From the NCBI GenBank assembly GCA_030694975.1, contig JAUYTU010000026.1:1-56881 (forward strand): 56,881 nt of DNA, in the 5' to 3' direction. Below, in pieces: positions 8,615 to 16,999 of this stretch. Each line of letters starts with the position of its first letter. Positions within the stretch are counted from its first letter, which is position 1. The notes below the pieces were generated by a model. That model did not search any database, was not told the DNA's origin, and saw nothing but the letters and a program-made list of their open reading frames with translations. Made by a program: the position numbers and the translations under genes. Source of the stretch: Erysipelotrichaceae bacterium (GTDB lineage: Bacteria; Bacillota_I; Bacilli_A; Erysipelotrichales; Erysipelotrichaceae).

Positions 8615-9445
8615 ATGAACGTTAACAACGATGCTTTACATACAATCGAAACAAGCTTGAAACTGATTGAAAATAACTTAACTGAGAAGATGATGTCTGA
8701 GGATATTTTTCGCTGGCTTGGCGTAAGCAAATCCGCATTTAATCCCCTGTTTAAAGCAATCACCAGTTATTCCTTGAATCAGTACATCCGCTACCGACGC
8801 CTATCCGAAGTGGCTTATCAATGTCAAAACAGCGAACAAAGTGCTTATCAAATCGCACACCACTATCAGTATCAGTCGCACGAAGCGTTCTATCGAGCAT
8901 TTAAGCGCTATTTCGGCATATCGATCAATCAGTATCGTTCAACTCAATTTAATAGTCAGATATTCCCACCCATTCACTATACCATCGTTAAAAAAGGAGA
9001 AAAAATTGTGATAAATAAGGAAATGAATCAGCCGATCATCAGTGAAACTATCCTTAATCATCCCGGTAGCATCTTAGTCGATGTTGATATCGATCACTTT
9101 ATGTCAGTAAATGAAAAATACGGATATTCCGTCGGTGATGCGGTTCTTGCGCAGACATTATTGAGAATCAAGCAAGTCTGTGACAATTATGAACACATTA
9201 AGGGACCTTGGCGTTATGGCAATGATGAATTTTTGTTTGTGACCAAAGGTAACGCCAAGGAAATTGTGGATGAAATACTTAAGGCATTTGAAATCCCGAT
9301 GCTTATTCAACAGCACAGTGTTGATGTTTCCATCAGTATCGGTACGGCCATCATTGCGGACGATTCGATCAACAGAGCGCAACGTTCGATGTTGAAGGCA
9401 AAGCAACAGGGTAAAAAACGAGCTGATCTAAGCAACATCGAATAA
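8615..9445 (+). CDS. AraC-type HTH fused to a GGDEF-like domain
   Basis: A 276-residue protein with an AraC/XylS DNA-binding domain at about 20-110 (two helix-turn-helices, the second ending F-K-R-Y-F-G-I-S) and a GGDEF-type domain at about 150-270. The metal-binding strand D-V-D-I-D-H-F is retained, but the signature is GNDEF (202-206) instead of GGDEF, and there is no R-x-x-D inhibitory site before it. It could be a weak diguanylate cyclase or a nucleotide sensor that controls transcription directly. The start at 8615 follows AGGTGATGAT; a start 36 bases upstream lacks a site. It is divergent from the Rieske operon. Confidence 0.85.
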   Translation: MNVNNDALHTIETSLKLIENNLTEKMMSEDIFRWLGVSKSAFNPLFKAITSYSLNQYIRYRRLSEVAYQCQNSEQSAYQIAHHYQYQSHEAFYRAFKRYFGISINQYRSTQFNSQIFPPIHYTIVKKGEKIVINKEMNQPIISETILNHPGSILVDVDIDHFMSVNEKYGYSVGDAVLAQTLLRIKQVCDNYEHIKGPWRYGNDEFLFVTKGNAKEIVDEILKAFEIPMLIQQHSVDVSISIGTAIIADDSINRAQRSMLKAKQQGKKRADLSNIE

Positions 9446-9454
9446 TTTTAGAGA

Positions 9455-9480
9455 ACAAAAAAAAACGGCCGAAGCCGTTA
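9455..9480 (-). terminator. Rho-independent terminator
   Basis: AACGGC-CGAA-GCCGTT with a run of nine A's on the plus-strand left side, read on the minus strand as a stem followed by a T tract. It overlaps the stop codon of the glutaredoxin-like gene. It also lies after the AraC-GGDEF gene but has little U tract in that direction. Confidence 0.8.
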
Positions 9481-9738
9481 GGTTTTGATAAGACTGTCCA
9501 AGATATTGCGAACTTGAGATTTATTAACAGCCCCTTCATGCAGTTTTTTATCACCGACATAAAAAGTCGGAACTAAATAATAATCATGCGCATCCGCAAG
9601 TTCTTTTTCCTTGCCCTCATGGATCCAACGCACCGATATGGTCGAATACCGTTCATCCTTTAACAACTCATCCAAATAATCTTTCGCTTTGTTACAATAC
9701 GGACAAAACGGCAAATAGAACATTTTTAATTCTTTCAT
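9478..9738 (-). CDS. Glutaredoxin/thioredoxin-like redox protein
   Basis: This 86-residue protein has the thioredoxin-fold redox motif CPYC at residues 12-15, the classic glutaredoxin active site, and a V-P-T-F cis-proline loop at about 57-60. Length matches small glutaredoxins. It probably reduces disulfides using a low-molecular-weight thiol or a thioredoxin-type reductase; the two CoA-disulfide reductases elsewhere in the window suggest CoA as a possible thiol in this organism, but that is inference. It is transcribed alone with its own terminator. Confidence 0.85.
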   Translation of the reverse strand: MKELKMFYLPFCPYCNKAKDYLDELLKDERYSTISVRWIHEGKEKELADAHDYYLVPTFYVGDKKLHEGAVNKSQVRNILDSLIKT

Positions 9739-9767
9739 GACACACCACCCTTTACCGTGATTCTAAA

Positions 9768-10565
9768 TTATGGAGCAACTTCTTGCAAGCGTTCTGCCTG
9801 TTTCATGCGTTTCCAAATGATCACAATGATGTAAATGGCCAGCCACATAAACGCAAAGACGAACAGTTCGATGATCCAAATGGACACCCCCCACAAGCTC
9901 AAAAGTGCTGACATGGTATCGAGTAAGGCGTGACCGCCAATCGCCATTCCGAAAAACGGCAAGTACTTCCGGGTTTTGATCCCTTGAAATACCAAGAAAG
10001 TCAAAGCGACATGGATGACAACGGTCATTAACCGCTCAATCCCTGCCATAAGGAAGATCCAAGGATTCGCCGTTGTCATGGATACAATCAATTGATCAAT
10101 CATCGGTTGAGTTACGGTTTCACTGAGCAAATTACTAATGGAGCCGTTGTTAATCATGTTGGCCAACAGAATGTTATTGATATATGTCAAACCGACGATG
10201 AAGATTGCTTCGATAGCGCCATGTCCGATACCGGCAGCCATGATATGTTCCTTATCCGTAAAACGTCTGCGAATATAGAACATGGTGATCAGTCGACCTA
10301 AAAATTCAAATAAGGCGGCGCTGACACCCAACAAAAGTGCATAGAGTATTGGATTTTCGATGATTGCCTGTCCATAGGAAGAAGACAGAATTAATTGAAC
10401 GACCGGTGTTCGAAAAATTTGAGAGCCAATGATAAACCCCATACTGCCCGCCAACATCGCCGTAATGATGCCTTTTTTACGTAAAAAGAAAATGACAGCC
10501 ACAGGCAACCCGAAAATCAGGATGGTTGTGACGATCATATTGAAAACCGCTAATGTAGATACCAT
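9768..10565 (-). CDS. YhfC-family intramembrane protein
   Basis: The 265-residue protein has about seven to eight hydrophobic segments across its length. The E-F-L-G-R stretch near residue 88 and G-I-G-H-G-A-I-E near 113 match the YhfC family (putative intramembrane metalloprotease related to PrsW/CPBP), whose conserved Glu and His residues are thought to bind metal in the membrane; substrates are generally unknown. A perfect 18-bp palindrome lies directly upstream of the start, so it appears to be specifically regulated. The gene is monocistronic or follows the two-helix protein at 10604. Confidence 0.75.
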   Translation of the reverse strand: MVSTLAVFNMIVTTILIFGLPVAVIFFLRKKGIITAMLAGSMGFIIGSQIFRTPVVQLILSSSYGQAIIENPILYALLLGVSAALFEFLGRLITMFYIRRRFTDKEHIMAAGIGHGAIEAIFIVGLTYINNILLANMINNGSISNLLSETVTQPMIDQLIVSMTTANPWIFLMAGIERLMTVVIHVALTFLVFQGIKTRKYLPFFGMAIGGHALLDTMSALLSLWGVSIWIIELFVFAFMWLAIYIIVIIWKRMKQAERLQEVAP

Positions 10566-10572
10566 AACTACC

Positions 10573-10598
10573 TCCCGTAATATTACGGGACTATTGTA
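10573..10598 (-). promoter_or_regulatory. Perfect palindromic operator and -10 box before the YhfC-like gene
   Basis: TCCCGTAATATTACGGGA (10573-10590) is an 18-bp perfect palindrome ending 8 bases before the ATG at 10565, and its last GGGA forms part of the ribosome binding site. On the minus strand TACAAT at 10598-10593 could be the -10, putting the palindrome at the transcription start. A dyad-binding repressor is the likely ligand; the regulator is not identified. Confidence 0.6.
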
Positions 10599-10603
10599 TC
10601 ACA

Positions 10604-10798
10604 TTATCTAAAATAAAGGGCTAAAGCAATGAAAACAGCACCAAATACAACGAGTAGAATCTTATAACTCTTCTTACCCATTTTCTGAATCATAAAGCGC
10701 GTTTTTGGATTACCTTCGTAGAAAAATGGGATTTCAATGAAGGCGGCGACGATATACAAAACACCGAGAACAAATAACAGAATTGAATACCAAGGCAT
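10604..10798 (-). CDS. Two-helix small membrane protein, unknown
   Basis: A 64-residue protein with hydrophobic segments at about 4-22 and 46-63 separated by a positively charged loop (K-T-R, K-M-G-K-K). I do not recognise the family with certainty; it has the general look of small immunity-like or exporter-associated proteins. It follows the ABC permease at 10817 by 18 bases with a clear GGAGG site, so it is probably the last gene of the TetR-ABC exporter operon and may support that transporter. Confidence 0.6.
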   Translation of the reverse strand: MPWYSILLFVLGVLYIVAAFIEIPFFYEGNPKTRFMIQKMGKKSYKILLVVFGAVFIALALYFR

Positions 10799-10816
10799 AC
10801 TTTTTCCTCCTTTATG

Positions 10817-11542
10817 TTATTGTTGCGTTCTTTTTCTGAAGAACGAATACATAAATACCACTAAGAATATATTATAGACAAAGCCGATGAGCAAATACGG
10901 CCAGAACGTCAGATTCATATCGACCATTCCAGAAGATATCACATCCTTGAACAAAATCGTCTGAACGGCTTTGGCCGGCCAGAATCCCGGAGCAATCGCA
11001 AACAGCCACTCTTTCCAATCGAGAAACAAATAAGAGAAAATCGGGAAAATCAACAGAAAGCCGGTAGCTTTCATGGTCACAAATCCTTCGACCTTGTTAG
11101 AAGCAAAGGCATTGATCAGAAATGCATTCATCGGCGCCTGAAGCGCAGTTAACATGGCAATAAGTATGACTTGCCACCACGCAAACCCCAAACCTCCAGC
11201 CAAGTAAACCGTAACGATTCCCGAAGCGATGGCCATGATATAGACAAATGCTACTTTGAATATGACATACGCCTGAACACTGAGTGGTGATATGGATATC
11301 GATACAAAGACATTGTCATCGCGGTCATCTAAGATCGAGAATCCTGCCATGGCACCAAAGATCATACCGGACATCAGCGTCAAAGCGATGATCAGCATTT
11401 CTGATGCCATTTTATCCAACGTATTGCTGGTGATCAGATAGCGACCCAACAGACCGACCGCAAAGGGCCAAACCAACAACATAATCGTCATGCGATCGCG
11501 CAAGATATTCTTTAATTCAAATTTTACTAAACGAGCATACAT
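10817..11542 (-). CDS. ABC-2 type exporter permease (second permease)
   Basis: The 241-residue protein has six predicted membrane segments after a short N-terminal amphipathic stretch that reads F-E-L-K-N-I-L-R-D-R, the usual start of ABC-2 permeases. It is paired with a second permease immediately upstream (2-base gap) and an ATPase, making a heterodimeric exporter resembling fluoroquinolone/antibiotic export systems. The substrate is unknown. It is part of the tetR-ATPase-permease-permease operon and is presumably induced when the TetR regulator releases DNA. Confidence 0.85.
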   Translation of the reverse strand: MYARLVKFELKNILRDRMTIMLLVWPFAVGLLGRYLITSNTLDKMASEMLIIALTLMSGMIFGAMAGFSILDDRDDNVFVSISISPLSVQAYVIFKVAFVYIMAIASGIVTVYLAGGLGFAWWQVILIAMLTALQAPMNAFLINAFASNKVEGFVTMKATGFLLIFPIFSYLFLDWKEWLFAIAPGFWPAKAVQTILFKDVISSGMVDMNLTFWPYLLIGFVYNIFLVVFMYSFFRKRTQQ

Positions 11543-11544
11543 AC

Positions 11545-12273
11545 TTACACCCCCAGATTGGCCGTCGCATAGTCTTTAAAGCGAGGCAAGATCAGAAATC
11601 TGAAGAAAATAAATCCTAAAACGATGATATAGGCACTGTCCATCAGATATTGACTCCAGTTAACGGTTGCTTCCGTTGATGCCATAAACAACCGAATGGT
11701 TACATCTGTTGGAAACCAAAACAGATAGTCCTTCCATTCTGCCGGTAATAAACCCAGCATGATCCCGATGCTTGGCAAGATGAACACGATCATGATGACC
11801 ATGTAATTCAAAAGCAAGGCCGTGAAATCTTTGGATATATAGGAGAGTAGTATTCCGACAAATACGTAGAACGATGTGACCAGAAATACGGCGATCAATA
11901 AAATAAAATAATTGAAGGTCATGTCTTTTATGAAGTACATCGAAAGAAAGATGACGCCGAAGATAATAATGAGATTAATGATGTTGCTCAGGATTTTACT
12001 GACGATGTAATCGGTCGATGTAATCGGCGATATGAGCATCGATGAAATCGTGTGCTCTTTCTTTTCGTAGTACATCTGAGCTCCAACCAACAGTGCGGTC
12101 ATCGCGGAGGCTTCCATCAAGAAGACAAAGGGTAAGAACATCCGGAATTCGTCGGGTTCAAGGAAAATTCCCAAGCCGATCCAAACCAATGCCACAAAAA
12201 ACGAGGCTGTAAATAAGTTGTATTTGGTCAGGCGTTGAAATTCTCCGGCAACCAAGTGTTTAATCTTCGCCAT
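11545..12273 (-). CDS. ABC-2 type exporter permease (first permease)
   Basis: A 242-residue membrane protein with about six hydrophobic segments. Its cytosolic stretch Y-Y-E-K-K-E-H-T-I-S-S-M-L-I-S-P-I-T is a typical ABC-2 coupling-helix region that contacts the ATPase. The start overlaps the ATPase gene's end by 14 bases, which indicates translational coupling. It likely forms the membrane channel together with the permease downstream. No substrate can be inferred beyond the regulator context, which suggests a toxic compound or drug. Confidence 0.85.
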   Translation of the reverse strand: MAKIKHLVAGEFQRLTKYNLFTASFFVALVWIGLGIFLEPDEFRMFLPFVFLMEASAMTALLVGAQMYYEKKEHTISSMLISPITSTDYIVSKILSNIINLIIIFGVIFLSMYFIKDMTFNYFILLIAVFLVTSFYVFVGILLSYISKDFTALLLNYMVIMIVFILPSIGIMLGLLPAEWKDYLFWFPTDVTIRLFMASTEATVNWSQYLMDSAYIIVLGFIFFRFLILPRFKDYATANLGV

Positions 12274-13117
12274 GAAGCTTTACCCCGGTCACTTGTATAA
12301 AGATTTCTTCCAGCGTGGTTTCCCCGCTGTGAATCGTTTCGATATTCTTGGTAGCGATTAATTCCATAAAGGCTTTTTCACGGATTTGATCCATCGTAAA
12401 TATTTCTTTAACAACACTGCCATTGTCACGATATTCGATAGCAACGGTGCGTTGTCCATATTTTAATTTCAAATTACGTGGCGAATCGACTTCGACCAGT
12501 TTTCCATCGGTAATAAATGCAACCCGATCGCACAGTTCATCGACATCGCCCATGATGTGCGAGGTAAGGAAAACGGTTCCTCCCCCATTTCTGAAATCAC
12601 GAATCATATCTTTGACGATTCGAGAATTCTTTGGGTCGAGTCCGTTGGTCGGTTCATCAAGAAACAACATCTTCGGATCATTCAATAACGCACGCACCAT
12701 ATTCAAACGGATTTTCATGCCTTTGGAATACTCTCCGACCAGTTTATCCTTGTCTTGCCATAAACCCAAACGTTCCAATAGCGGTTGCACATCGACTTGT
12801 CTTTTGTACAACTTTCTAAAGAAATCCAGATTTTCCATGGCGGTCAATTTTGAGAAGGAAATTGGCATCTCAAAGCATACACCGATGTCCTCATAAAACT
12901 CATCGTGGAATTTTGACAGATCTTTTCCATCAAACTCAATGTAGCCTTTGTAGTTGGAAAGCAGTTTTACCATCAGTTTTTGCGTAGTGGTTTTACCGGC
13001 TCCGCTTGGCCCTAAGAAACCGAAAATTTCGCCCTTAGCAATTTCAAAGTCAATGCCGTTGATGGTGTTGGAATCGTTTTTAGGATATTGGAATTGTAAA
13101 TCTTTAACTTTAAACAT
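12260..13117 (-). CDS. ABC transporter ATP-binding protein
   Basis: The 285-residue ATPase carries Walker A GPSGAGKTT at 36-44, a Q-loop with F-E-M-P near 83, the signature as Y-S-K-G-M-K near 138 (a common exporter variant of LSGGQ), Walker B M-L-F-L-D-E-P near 160 and an H-loop in L-T-S-H. A C-terminal extension of about 70 residues is typical of drug or antibiotic exporters of the CcmA/DrrA type. It overlaps the TetR gene by 8 bases and feeds energy to the two permeases downstream. Confidence 0.93.
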   Translation of the reverse strand: MFKVKDLQFQYPKNDSNTINGIDFEIAKGEIFGFLGPSGAGKTTTQKLMVKLLSNYKGYIEFDGKDLSKFHDEFYEDIGVCFEMPISFSKLTAMENLDFFRKLYKRQVDVQPLLERLGLWQDKDKLVGEYSKGMKIRLNMVRALLNDPKMLFLDEPTNGLDPKNSRIVKDMIRDFRNGGGTVFLTSHIMGDVDELCDRVAFITDGKLVEVDSPRNLKLKYGQRTVAIEYRDNGSVVKEIFTMDQIREKAFMELIATKNIETIHSGETTLEEIFIQVTGVKLHGED

Positions 13118-13727
13118 GATTTTCCTCCGTTGTTGATCCTTTTCGGATAATTTCTAAAATGTGACGCAAATGCTTTTTCATGCCCTCAAAATCGCGATTG
13201 TAGAAGAAGTTCATCAAAGCTTTCTGATTGATCGAAAACAACATTTCCGTGAGTATTTCGGGGACGATATCCATACGGATGATACCGCGTTGCTGATCGC
13301 GCCGGATCAAAGTGGCAAAGTAGTCCAGACTGGCCAGATTACCTTTTAACAGTTTACGAATGAACTCACTGTTATCCATGTCCATTTTTACACCGATCTG
13401 ATAATATTGCGGCTTCTTCTCAATCCACAAAATCGCCTTATCGAACATCGCCTCATATTCATCAAAGACGGTATCGTTATCATTGGTTGCAACGACATCT
13501 TTGAACATGACCATTTTTTCCTTGACCATTTCAGTAAGCAGATACATATAACAATCTTCCTTATCCGCAAAATACTGATAAAAACTTCCCCGGGAAATAT
13601 TAGCGGCTTTAATGATTTGGTTAATGGATGCCTCACTAAAGGTGTGCGACGCAAATTCATCGACGCAAGCATCAAATATCTGCTTCCTTTTTGATTCATC
13701 CAAGTTGTGGAAAGTGCTGGTCGGCAT
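13110..13727 (-). CDS. TetR-family transcriptional repressor
   Basis: A 205-residue TetR/AcrR protein with the N-terminal helix-turn-helix at about 20-60, visible in T-F-S-E-A-S-I-N-Q-I and S-R-G-S-F-Y-Q-Y-F-A-D-K-E, followed by an all-helical ligand domain. The start at 13727 follows AGGTGATGTC; the longer open frame upstream runs through the promoter and is not used. It is the first gene of the exporter operon, and a dyad TGACA-N4-TGTCA overlaps its own transcription start, the standard layout for autoregulation and substrate-induced export. Confidence 0.92.
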   Translation of the reverse strand: MPTSTFHNLDESKRKQIFDACVDEFASHTFSEASINQIIKAANISRGSFYQYFADKEDCYMYLLTEMVKEKMVMFKDVVATNDNDTVFDEYEAMFDKAILWIEKKPQYYQIGVKMDMDNSEFIRKLLKGNLASLDYFATLIRRDQQRGIIRMDIVPEILTEMLFSINQKALMNFFYNRDFEGMKKHLRHILEIIRKGSTTEENHV

Positions 13728-13742
13728 GACATCACCTCGATA

Positions 13743-13789
13743 TGACAACCCTGTCACATTTAGTATATCACGATTTTTTCGCTTTGCAA
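13743..13789 (-). promoter_or_regulatory. tetR-operon promoter with overlapping operator
   Basis: On the minus strand -35 TTGCAA (13789-13784), a 16-base spacer and -10 TATACT (13767-13762) precede the tetR start. The inverted repeat TGACA-N4-TGTCA at 13743-13756 overlaps the expected start point, a good position for the TetR operator. Confidence 0.65.
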
Positions 13790-13795
13790 CAATTA

Positions 13796-13824
13796 TTGAA
13801 ATAAGCGCTTTCATCTTCTATAAT
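13796..13824 (+). promoter_or_regulatory. lplA promoter
   Basis: TTGAAA (13796-13801), a 17-base spacer and a perfect TATAAT (13819-13824) stand 18 bases before the lplA ATG. It is divergent from and partly abuts the tetR promoter. Confidence 0.75.
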
Positions 13825-13841
13825 ACATATGGAGGACTTTT

Positions 13842-14816
13842 ATGAACGCAATCTATGTACTAAGCCCCTTTACCAATCCGTTTCTCAATTTAGCTTATGA
13901 AGATTGGATGATGGATCAAATTCAGGATGATGAAATCTTGTTTTACCTTTGGCAAAACCAGCATACGGTGGTCATTGGTAAGAATCAAAATGCTTACAAA
14001 GAATGCAAAGTAACCGAATTGGAAAATGACGGTGGAAAATTGGCACGTCGTTCTTCCGGTGGCGGTGCTGTTTATCACGATTTGGGAAATCTTAATTTTA
14101 CTTTCATTGCCCCTCATTATCGTTATGATGTGGAAAAGCAGTTGAATGTAATTCTTAAAGCAATTAATAAATTAGGCATATCCGGGCAGTTTGCCGGTCG
14201 CAATGATATTGAAGTCGATGGATGCAAAGTTTCCGGAAATGCTTATGCCAAGCGCAGAAATAATTCCCTTCACCATGGCACCTTACTAGTGGATGTTAAA
14301 ATGGAAGATCTAGCGAAATATCTCAATGTTTCAAAAGCCAAAATGGAGTCCAAAGGTGTGGATTCGGTGCGTAAGCGCGTTGCGAATCTGAAGCAGTTCA
14401 ATTCCGAACTGACAATACCGTTACTTATTGAAACGTTAAAAATCAGTTTTGAGGAAGAGTACAAAACTAAATTGGAAGAACGTCTGATGGATAGTTCACA
14501 ATATCAGGACCGTATTGATAAATATCGTTCAAAAACATGGCGCTTAAATCCGATTGAGGATTTCCAGGCACAAGTAGAAACCAAATTTCCATGGGGAGAA
14601 GTGCAAGCATTTTTCCATGTAAACAGTGGAACAATCATGGAAACTAAGATTTACAGCGATGCTATGAACCCTGATTTTATCGAGCAGTTGTCAAATGTAT
14701 GGAAAGACATCCCTTATGAGTTATCCTCGATGAGGAGTGTTTACTTAAATGAAGAGTATAAGAACATGGTCGATGATATCCTCTCTGCCTGTTTCCACTT
14801 GGAGGAAAATGAATGA
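13842..14816 (+). CDS. lplA: Lipoate-protein ligase A
   Basis: The 324-residue enzyme activates free lipoate with ATP and attaches it to lysines of lipoyl domains; the natural acceptor here is GcvH, encoded 3.5 kb downstream. The signature R-R-S-S-G-G-G-A-V-Y-H-D is at residues 69-80, followed by the G-R-N-D-I-x-V-D-G-x-K-V-S-G-N-A lysine segment that contacts lipoyl-AMP, then the C-terminal accessory domain from about 250. A GGAGG site precedes the ATG. The stop overlaps the lpd start (ATGA), so scavenging of lipoate is coupled to the E3 enzyme. Confidence 0.95.
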   Translation: MNAIYVLSPFTNPFLNLAYEDWMMDQIQDDEILFYLWQNQHTVVIGKNQNAYKECKVTELENDGGKLARRSSGGGAVYHDLGNLNFTFIAPHYRYDVEKQLNVILKAINKLGISGQFAGRNDIEVDGCKVSGNAYAKRRNNSLHHGTLLVDVKMEDLAKYLNVSKAKMESKGVDSVRKRVANLKQFNSELTIPLLIETLKISFEEEYKTKLEERLMDSSQYQDRIDKYRSKTWRLNPIEDFQAQVETKFPWGEVQAFFHVNSGTIMETKIYSDAMNPDFIEQLSNVWKDIPYELSSMRSVYLNEEYKNMVDDILSACFHLEENE

Positions 14817-16201
14817 AAATCGTTGTGATCGGCGGTGGCATTGGCGGGTATACAGCCGCTATCAAAGCTGCTCAATACAAAGCGGAAGTCGTGTTGATTG
14901 AGAAGGGCAAACTGGGCGGAACCTGTCTGAATCGCGGTTGTATTCCGACCAAAGCCTTCTTGCATGATGCTCATATCATTGATGCGGTTCGCACATCGAA
15001 AGCCCAAGGCATTTTTGACAGTGTTCCCAATCACAATGTTCAGGCAATTATCGATCGTAAAGATACCATTGTTACTCGATTAAGAGATGGTATTGCATCG
15101 CTTTGTAAGGCCAATAAGATTGAGATGATTGAAGATGAGGCGAGTTTTATCGATCAAAACACGCTCTTTCTAAAGAACAAGAAAGAAAATATATCAGCTG
15201 ATGTCTTCATTATCGCCACCGGATCAATGCCTTCTCGATTACCGATCGACGGTGCACAAAGTGAGGAAATTTGGACCAGTGATGACTGCTTTGATACACC
15301 CCTTTTGCCTGGAATGCATGTCTGTCTGATTGGTGGCGGAGTGATTGGCGTGGAGTTAGCAACCTTTTATAAATCGATTGGCTGTAATGTGACAATCGTA
15401 GAGGCTCAAAAACGTATCCTTCCTAGCATTGACAGAGATGCGGCGAATCAGTTAGCAACCATTTTAAAAAAGCAGTCCGTAACAATCTTAACCAATGCGT
15501 TTGTCAAAGAAATTAAATCAGTCTCACCTTATCAAGTCATTTGTACCGTCAATGATATTGAACATAAAATCGTTGCGGATCGGATCATTCAGTCGGTCGG
15601 TCGTAAAGCGGTATTTAGTGATTTGAAACTTGAGAATGCAAGGATAGAATCAAATAAGGTCATTCAGGTAAACGACGCTTATCAAACCAATGTTTCTCAC
15701 ATTTATGCGATTGGGGATGTTAATGGTCAAAGCTGGCTGGCACATGCGGCAGCTGCACAGGGCAAAGTAGCGGTGGATCATATTTTCAATCCAGAAAAAC
15801 CAACCCATCAATTACTTATTCCTTCAGTGGTTTACAGTGATCCGCAAATCGCTTCCATCGGTCTGGATGAAGCAATCGCAAAAGAGCAGAACATCGAGAT
15901 CAACGTCGGAAAGTTCTTAGTTTCGGCCAATGGTAAACATGTGGTTGAGGGCAAGGAACGCGGTTTTATCAAAGTGATTACGGATAAAGAAAATAAGATT
16001 CTCGGATCGACGATTTTTTCGCATCTGGCCAGTGAAATGATTCCTTATATGACTCAGGCGATTTTGACTCATCAGACCATTGAGTCGTTGGAGGGTGTCG
16101 TTTTCCCTCATCCGACCCTTACGGAGTCCTTAGAAGATGCGATGGCCGATGTATTGGGTATGTCCATCCATTCTTTTCCGAAAGTGCGAAACAACATTTA
16201 A
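14813..16201 (+). CDS. lpd: Dihydrolipoamide dehydrogenase (L-protein/E3)
   Basis: A 462-residue flavoprotein disulfide reductase that reoxidises the lipoyl arm of GcvH with NAD+. The FAD dinucleotide motif G-G-G-I-G-G is at 7-12, the redox-active pair C38-L-N-R-G-C43, a second G-G-G-V-I-G-V-E NAD motif near 178, and the C-terminal H-P-T-L-T-E with the active-site His-Glu pair. It is placed between lplA and the glycine cleavage operon, so it most likely serves as GcvL. A 24-base near-copy of its last codons recurs at 16976, see the remnant entry. Confidence 0.95.
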   Translation: MKIVVIGGGIGGYTAAIKAAQYKAEVVLIEKGKLGGTCLNRGCIPTKAFLHDAHIIDAVRTSKAQGIFDSVPNHNVQAIIDRKDTIVTRLRDGIASLCKANKIEMIEDEASFIDQNTLFLKNKKENISADVFIIATGSMPSRLPIDGAQSEEIWTSDDCFDTPLLPGMHVCLIGGGVIGVELATFYKSIGCNVTIVEAQKRILPSIDRDAANQLATILKKQSVTILTNAFVKEIKSVSPYQVICTVNDIEHKIVADRIIQSVGRKAVFSDLKLENARIESNKVIQVNDAYQTNVSHIYAIGDVNGQSWLAHAAAAQGKVAVDHIFNPEKPTHQLLIPSVVYSDPQIASIGLDEAIAKEQNIEINVGKFLVSANGKHVVEGKERGFIKVITDKENKILGSTIFSHLASEMIPYMTQAILTHQTIESLEGVVFPHPTLTESLEDAMADVLGMSIHSFPKVRNNI

Positions 16202-16274
16202 AAGCGGTAGAGATATAGCTTAAATCATTTGCAAAAAGGACAGTAAGCGATTTGCAGTGACTGGAGGATGAAAA

Positions 16275-16664
16275 ATGGTCAATGGAATTAATCATATTAC
16301 ATTCAGTGTGTCAGATTTAGAAGTATCCATGAGATTCTACATAGATTTGTTGGGACTCAAATTAGTTATGGTTTGGGATAAAGGTGCCTACTTGTTAGCA
16401 GGAAATCAATGGATTGCTCTCAACGTTGAAACTCGTTCAACTCAATGTGATCATTCAACATATTCGCACATTGCATTTAATGTGTCTCCTACAGATTTCC
16501 AAGAAACAAAAGACAGACTTGTGGATGCAGGTGTCATCTCTTTCAAAAAGAACACATCTGAAGGAAGTTCGTTCTATTTTCTTGATCCCGATGGGCACAA
16601 ACTTGAACTACATTTCAATACACTGGAAGACAGAATGAAATGGTTCAAAGAAAATCATATTTAG
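16275..16664 (+). CDS. FosA-family thiol transferase (vicinal oxygen chelate fold), putative fosfomycin resistance
   Basis: A 129-residue VOC-fold protein aligned almost gap-free by eye with FosA: H7, T9, Y39, W46, H65, S95-E96, Y101, E111 and R120 correspond to the Mn ligands and phosphonate-binding residues of the family, and the segment F-L-D-P-D-G-H-K-L-E-L-H is diagnostic. FosA opens fosfomycin with glutathione, FosB with bacillithiol, FosX with water; which thiol is used here is not evident. It has its own GGAGG site and sits in an insertion between lpd and the glycine riboswitch, suggesting acquisition. A broader glyoxalase-like role is possible. Confidence 0.78.
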   Translation: MVNGINHITFSVSDLEVSMRFYIDLLGLKLVMVWDKGAYLLAGNQWIALNVETRSTQCDHSTYSHIAFNVSPTDFQETKDRLVDAGVISFKKNTSEGSSFYFLDPDGHKLELHFNTLEDRMKWFKENHI

Positions 16665-16762
16665 CATTTTTCTGCTAGTTGATTCGAGCGACGGTCTATG
16701 CAACATAAGTAGATAGTATTCATCATGATGCCAAAGACATCCCAAAGCTACTATTAGTGATT

Positions 16763-16889
16763 TTGCAGAAAAGAGGTACACCCCCGAGGACATTTCGCAT
16801 ATCATTATTACATTTATGAAAAAAAATGTCAGAGTAAGCAGTTTTGATATTTGGAACAGACCCATCAACAGATATTACTACCCACTGTA
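16763..16889 (+). pseudogene. Possible decayed reading frame, unidentified
   Basis: Between the FosA-like gene and the lpd-tail remnant there is a stop-bounded frame of about 42 residues with protein-like composition (A-E-K-R-Y-T-P-E-D-I-S and F-D-I-W-N-R-P-I) but no start codon or ribosome site at a sensible place. It may be the tail of a gene lost during the insertion. I cannot name it. Confidence 0.25.
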
Positions 16890-16975
16890 ATTTGAGCACT
16901 TTAACTCGAGCACTCGTGCAAAGCCTCCGTAATGCTTAGTAGAATCAACGATGAGCAAGGGTTTAAAATATTGCT

Positions 16976-16999
16976 ATCCATTCTTTTCCCAAAGTTCGT
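16976..16999 (+). pseudogene. Remnant of the lpd 3' end
   Basis: Bases here repeat the final codons of lpd (16170-16193) with two mismatches, encoding I-H-S-F-P-K-V-R before a stop. The remnant abuts the -35 box of the gcvT promoter. It suggests that lpd once ended here and that the roughly 0.8-kb stretch with the FosA-like gene was inserted with duplication of the lpd end. Confidence 0.6.
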
